Of a stretch of DNA of 64,000 bases, positions 59,967 through 64,000 are shown one piece after another. A program made the translations under genes and the position numbers. Under the pieces are notes generated by a model. The model saw nothing but the letters and a program-made list of their open reading frames with translations, was not told where the DNA came from and did no database searches. Positions within the stretch are counted from its first letter, which is position 1. Each line of letters starts with the position of its first letter. This DNA comes from Cordilura impudica (taxonomy: Eukaryota > Arthropoda > Insecta > Diptera > Scathophagidae), in the NCBI GenBank assembly GCA_963682025.1, contig OY821518.1, forward strand, positions 306,875,429-306,939,428. Direction: 5' to 3'.

Positions 59967-60364
59967 CTAGCAGATTCCAGTGCACGAAATTCGAGTGCAA
60001 TTTCTAGGCAGCTTTATTTTTCAGATTAGCCAATTCACAAACCAACATTTTTATGGTTTATTATTATTGTGAATGAAGATAACAAACTCATTAACAAACA
60101 CATTAACAAATTTAATAAACACACACATAATATATGTATAATTTTATGTATGTGTTAGTAGCAACTTTAAATGCAATTTACTCAAAATAAAGGAAAAAAT
60201 TAAAAAATCTGTAAATCTGGTACAAAGCCAAAAAGAAATATGTAAATCTCCAAACCGCTAAAAAGAAATAGCTTTCAAATAATATACGTTTGGCCAAAAT
60301 CGGGATAAAACGGTAGAACAAAACATCGGTCACAAGAAATCGCCTAGCCTATTAATATTATAAA
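59967..60364 (-). mobile_element. Non-autonomous Helitron, minus strand (398 bp)
   Basis: On the plus strand it begins CTAGCAGATTCCAGTGCACG and ends CGCCTAGCCTATTAATATTATAAA; the family TCTATA start is TTTATA here. The CTCGAAATTCGAG hairpin is altered to GCACGAAATTCGAGTGC. Internal words match the copies at 28.8 and 35.4 kb. Confidence 0.78.
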
Positions 60365-61558
60365 TATTTAACAAATAAATAAATTGAATTAAAAAATAAA
60401 AAAATAATTGAAATTTATATTAATTCATATATTTTTTATATTTTTCTTAATCTACCAGTCAAAGCTCTAAAATTACTGGTTATAAGATTTAACAGCTGCA
60501 TCAAACTCAACTAGTTATTTCCCAAACCATTTCAAAAATGCTAAGGTTATAGCTATTAACAAACCAAGCAAGCCTAAAAATAACCCAAACAGCTACAGAC
60601 CTATCAGTCTATTAAGTAACTTTGGTAAAATATTTGAAAAAGTACTACATTCTCGTCTTAGTGAATTTGTAACGACCAATTCTATTGTTGCTAAAGAACA
60701 ATTTGGTTTTAAAAAATGGCGTCGCACTACTCACCAAATAAACAGAATTAAAAATCAAATAATCACCAATAAAAACAATAAACGTTCAACGGATGTAATA
60801 TTGTTGGATATTGAAAAAGCGTTTGACACCGTTTGGCATAATGGCCTAGTATTTAAACTTCTTGATGCAAATATACCAAAATATTTATGCAAACTTATTT
60901 CAGATTTCATTCACGGCAGAAGCTTTAAAGTTGCGATTAATAATGAAACATCATCTCCAAAAACCATCACCACAGGGTTACCTCAAGGATCAGTCTTGTC
61001 GCCATTGCTTTACTCGATATATACATCCGATTTCAAAGTTCCGAAATATATGAAAGTTGCTTACTACGCAGATGATACTGCGTTAATTTCTTCAAACAAA
61101 CTTACAAGTGCACTCCTGAAGAAAATGGAAAAGGGACTTGTTAATTGCAGTAAATATTTTCACAAATGGAAAATCAAAATTAATCCAAACAAGACCCAAG
61201 CAATAATTTTTCCATTCAACAAATCTTCCAAAAGACTGCCAAGACGTCATCTTCTTATTGGAAATAATACCATAAATGTACTCAATCATGTCAAATATCT
61301 CGAAGTTGTCTTGGACAAAAAGCTTACTTTTAAAAAACATATTATGGCTACGTGCCAAAAAACTATAAAATCATTTAAAGCATTATGGCCACTACTAAAT
61401 AGAAGGTCACTTCTAAACGCCAAAAACAAAAATCTCCTCTTCAAAAGTGTTATAAGGCCAATATTAACATACACGTGTCCTATTTGGAGTGAGGCTGCCA
61501 ACTGTCACCTAAAACGCTTACAAATTATACAAAACAAATATCTTAAAATGATAAATAA

Positions 61559-61931
61559 CAAGTAAAAAAATTATAGTCGGTCTGGACCGACTATACGATA
61601 CCCTATACCATGCGTTTAGAGACCCTATCTCGTAGGCCCAACTAATTGGATATAGAAAATAATTATATATAATATATAATATAATATATATAATTTTTTA
61701 TTTTTTTTTTACTGTATAATATATAGTAAGTAGTATTAAATCCATATTTGGCCCTAAGAGCTTGGTTTTGGAATTTGTTAATAAATAAATAAAATAAGCA
61801 TAAACCACATTTTAGTGGCATTTTTATTAATTTTTTTGGCTGCAGATATGAAAAAGTTCGGATGCTATGTCTATATGGGGACTAGGTCCAAAAATGGACC
61901 GATCCTGACCGTGGTTGGTAAAGTCTCTTGT
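61559..61931 (+). mobile_element. DINE-1-like repeat, 3'-truncated, inside LINE
   Basis: Begins CAAGTAAAAAAATTATAGTC with the hairpin (one arm base changed: GGTCTGGACC), then GATACCCTATACCATGCG. After an interruption (61661-61793) it continues ATAAGCATAAACC to AAAGTCTCTTGTAT, where the LINE frame resumes. About half of the usual ~780 bp is missing from the right. Confidence 0.88.
61661..61793 (+). mobile_element. Short LINE 3' end inserted in DINE-like repeat
   Basis: An AT-rich run, then GTATTAAATCCATATTTGGC, CCTAAGAGCTTGGTTTTGG and an AATAAATAAATAAA tail interrupt the repeat between GAAAAT and ATAAGC. It fits a severely 5'-truncated LINE insertion. Confidence 0.65.
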
Positions 61932-62086
61932 ATAAAAAGCCCTGGAGGTATCCTACAAATCTTATTCAAGTAGATACAGGTTATGAAAAAATTATCCATT
62001 TCATAACAAGGATTAATAACAATTACTTTGCCAAAATTGAAAATTCCTCTTACCCACTGATAAGAGAATGTAGAGAAATAACGTAA

Positions 62087-62400
62087 TATTAAAAAGAAAT
62101 CACCAAATTGAAAATTATATGCTTATAGAGGTCTATTATTTCCAATAAACCTCCTATAAGCACATAAATATTTTCAGATAGTATTTGAATTTATTAAGTC
62201 ACATAAAGGCTTTTTTCCTCCTATTTTCCTTTAAAAATCATAAAAAAAAATAAAATAAAAACTATTTAATATCTTTAGATCCTATATATTATTTGTTGCA
62301 ATATCTAAATATATGTAAAGATAAGATCTCATATGTGAATATCAAATTTGTTAAAATATGTAAATAAAGGAAGAATATATAACTGAAAATTGAAATATTT
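62087..62400. other. AT-rich stretch after LINE
   Basis: Probably the 3' untranslated part of the LINE at first (62087-62200); no clear tail. No gene seen. Confidence 0.4.
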
Positions 62401-62403
62401 TTC

Positions 62404-62530
62404 CAGTGTTGCCATTTTAGCATTTTAGTTGCTAGATTTTTTGTCGTTTAGCATCCAAAATTTATGAAAAGATGCTAGATGCTAACTTAGCATCTTTTAT
62501 TAATAAAAAGTTGCTTTTAGCATCTTTTTT
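62404..62530. repeat. TTAGCATC-rich block, possible hAT end
   Basis: CAGTGTTGCCATTTTAGCAT begins a stretch with repeated TTAGCATC / GATGCTA words in both orientations (62450-62530). CAGTGxTGCC is a common hAT terminus, but no partner end was found. Confidence 0.35.
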
Positions 62531-62686
62531 TTTATTTTTTCATTATTTTTGATTATACAATTTTAATTTTAATGGTATTGATATGTTTTAATTTCTCAAA
62601 GTGTAATATGAGAATTTTGTGTCCTATTCTTTTTACCACTCTGCTCGTTTTTTTCAACAAATATAACAAAACATTTTGAAATAGAA

Positions 62687-63457
62687 CAAGTAAGAAAATT
62701 ATAGTCGGTCTAGACCGACTATACTATACCCTATACCATGCCCTATCTCTTAGGCCCAAATAACTGGACATAGAAAATAAGCAAAAACCAAATTTGAGTC
62801 TGATTTTTATTAATTTTTTTGGCTGCAGATATGAAAAAGTTCATATCGGATGCTATATCTATACGGGGACTAGGTCCAAAAATGGACCGATCCTGATCAT
62901 GTTTGGTAAAGTTTCTTGTATTTTCCAAAAATATATACAAACAAAATCTGAGAAGAATCAGTGCAATATTTTTGTTTTTTAATAGATTTAAGTGAAGATC
63001 GGGAAGCAGGTCTATATTGGGCCAAAGCGATCATTTTTGGACTACTCATTAATGGACGTAATGAAAGCATACAAAGCCCAATTTGAGTAAGATCTATATG
63101 ACAATTTGGATCTTATGGCAATTTATGTCGATTTCATAGGTGTAATTTGTATGGGGGCTAGGTCTGAACATGGACCGATTCTCACTAATTTCAATAGCGT
63201 TCATCCCATGGCCGATAAAAGCTTATACACCCAATTTCATAAAAATATATTCATATTTGCGACCTGCAGTTTGATTACAAGCTTTACATGGACACACAGA
63301 CGGACGGACGGACGGACGGACATTGTTAAATCAACTCAGAAAGTGATTCTGATTCGATCGGTATAATTAAAGATGGGTCTAGGTCAAATATTTTTGGTTG
63401 TTACAAACAGCAGCACAAAGTCATTATACCCAAACCACATAGTGGTATATGGTATAA
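62687..63457 (+). mobile_element. DINE-1-like repeat, complete
   Basis: Left CAAGTAAGAAAATTATAGTC with hairpin; right CCACATAGTGGTATATGGTA near 63455. GGAC tract near 63300. It lacks ~15 bases after the hairpin (TACCATGCCCTATCTC) compared with other copies. Confidence 0.86.
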
Positions 63458-63495
63458 AAAGTCTTCAAAAACAGAAATCGTGTCTTTTTGTCTGG

Positions 63496-63909
63496 GTTCA
63501 CACAAGGCTATTTTTGTTGCGCAGCTTTTTTTCAATTCTCTTTTGAAGTTGCCTTAATGTTCACACAATGTATTGCCGTTTTCTTTTGCTTCCAAATTCT
63601 TACATTTTTGACAGTTCGGTTTATTAGCTTGTGTAAAAAGAATTTATTATTGGTCCGAAGAATTTATTATTGTGTGAAGAAATGGAAGTCAAAGAAAAAA
63701 TGAAAAAATAAAATAAATGAAATAATTTTTCACAGCGAAGCAAATAAAAAGAAATGTCAAATAATAAGCTGCAGCTAACTTCGTGTTTATAATTACGAAT
63801 TGCACAACAAAACGAGTTGCCGAGTACAAGCAACTCCGTACCAAATTCCACTCTTCTTTCACCTCCTACAAACTCAAAAATTGCGCAACAAAAATTGCTT
63901 TGTGTGAAC
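63496..63909. mobile_element. MITE with GTTCACAC termini, copy 2
   Basis: Second copy of the MITE at 55795-56257. Ends GTTCACACAAGGCTATTTTT and GCAACAAAAATTGCTTTGTG then TGAAC. It has a small internal duplication (GAAGAATTTATTATTG-type, near 63647-63673) and several deletions relative to copy 1. Confidence 0.82.
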
Positions 63910-64000
63910 TGGTCCTTTGTTTACCCTTCTTGCTTCTCTACACCGTTCGCCAACAAACAAAAAAAGACGTCGAGAAAAAGACGTCGTCAATAATCGCCGT
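63910..64000. other. Right edge, unassigned
   Basis: Contains AAAAAGACGTCGAGAAAAAG with a repeated AAAAAGACGTCG word. Too short to interpret. Confidence 0.4.

Larger units (their letters stand above)
60430..62086 (+). pseudogene. Jockey-type LINE ORF2 reverse transcriptase, split by DINE-like insertion
   Basis: Bases 60440-60500 read LPVKALKLLVIRFNSCIKL; after a frameshift the frame is open for over 1 kb: YFPNHFKNAKVIAINKPSK, NSYRPISLLSNFGKIFEK, STDVILLDIEKAFDTVWHNG (first catalytic D), GLPQGSVLSPLLYSIYTSD, VAYYADDTALISS (YADD), KIKINPNKTQAIIFPFNKS, VKYLEVVLDKKLTFKKHI and LQIIQNKYLKMINNK. At 61559 a DINE-like repeat supplies the stop. Beyond it (61932) the protein resumes SPWRYPTNLIQVDTGYEKII, HFITRINNNYFAKIENS and RECREIT-stop. 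The element is 5'-truncated: no endonuclease or ORF1. Apart from the insertion and one shift the palm is well preserved, so it is a fairly young copy. Confidence 0.9.

Noticed and set aside
1..64000. tRNA, rRNA, CRISPR array, bacterial operon signals
   Set aside because: No tRNA B-box-like GGTTCGAATCC in a foldable context, no rRNA sequence, no regularly spaced direct repeats with unique spacers; the window is eukaryotic repeat-rich DNA.
1..64000. LTR retrotransposon or endogenous virus
   Set aside because: No paired LTRs, primer-binding site or protease-integrase motifs were seen; all reverse transcriptase remnants have non-LTR features (YADD/YSDD with DIEKAF, A-rich or TAAA tails).

Overview
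This window is AT-rich animal DNA that looks like a fly (Diptera, Brachycera). The clues are dense TATGTA/CATACA microsatellites, mariner, Minos-like, Transib, hAT and Helitron remnants, and several copies of a DINE-1-like repeat with a GACGGACGGAC tract. I cannot name the species. I recognise no intact host gene, tRNA, rRNA or CRISPR array. Almost every stretch with coding character is a decayed transposable element, so the window is probably intergenic or inside a very large intron.

Layout: 1-1.46 kb holds a broken Transib/RAG1-like transposase on the minus strand that runs off the left edge. 2.67-8.18 kb is a 2,751-bp tandem duplication whose copies appear identical, each carrying a dead mariner transposase. 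10.1-11.0 kb is a Helitron that keeps the helicase C-terminus. 11.4-12.1 kb is a LINE remnant between inverted AT-rich repeats. 15.6-16.4 kb is a DINE-like element. 16.8-18.3 kb has a 142-bp repeat pair and a second Transib remnant. 21.9-23.4 kb is a large inverted repeat with TTAA-bounded layers. 28.4-32.1 kb is a nest: a Tc1 element carrying a Helitron, beside a minus-strand LINE end, partly duplicated in tandem (1,574 bp). 33-35 kb holds LINE reverse transcriptase and gag fragments. 35.4-38.6 kb holds a small Helitron and two Tc1-like remnants. 39.8-41.3 kb is a hAT element with an 8-bp target duplication and a Helitron inside it.

43.1-43.9, 48.7-49.6, 51.0-51.8, 61.6-61.9 and 62.7-63.5 kb are further DINE-like copies. 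43.98-44.67 kb is a Tc3-like remnant and 48.2-48.7 kb a LINE end. 54.9-57.1 kb is a Minos-like Tc1 element with long terminal inverted repeats, and its transposase intron hosts a MITE. 58.6-59.9 kb is another Tc1 element. 60.0-60.4 kb is a Helitron. 60.4-62.1 kb is a jockey-type LINE reverse transcriptase split by a DINE-like insertion, which itself carries a short LINE tail. 63.5-63.9 kb is a second copy of the MITE.

The elements do not form a pathway. Their value is the layering: DNA transposons and LINEs cut by Helitron/DINE-like insertions, followed by local tandem duplications. Coordinates of element ends are my reading of termini and are approximate unless a terminal motif is stated.
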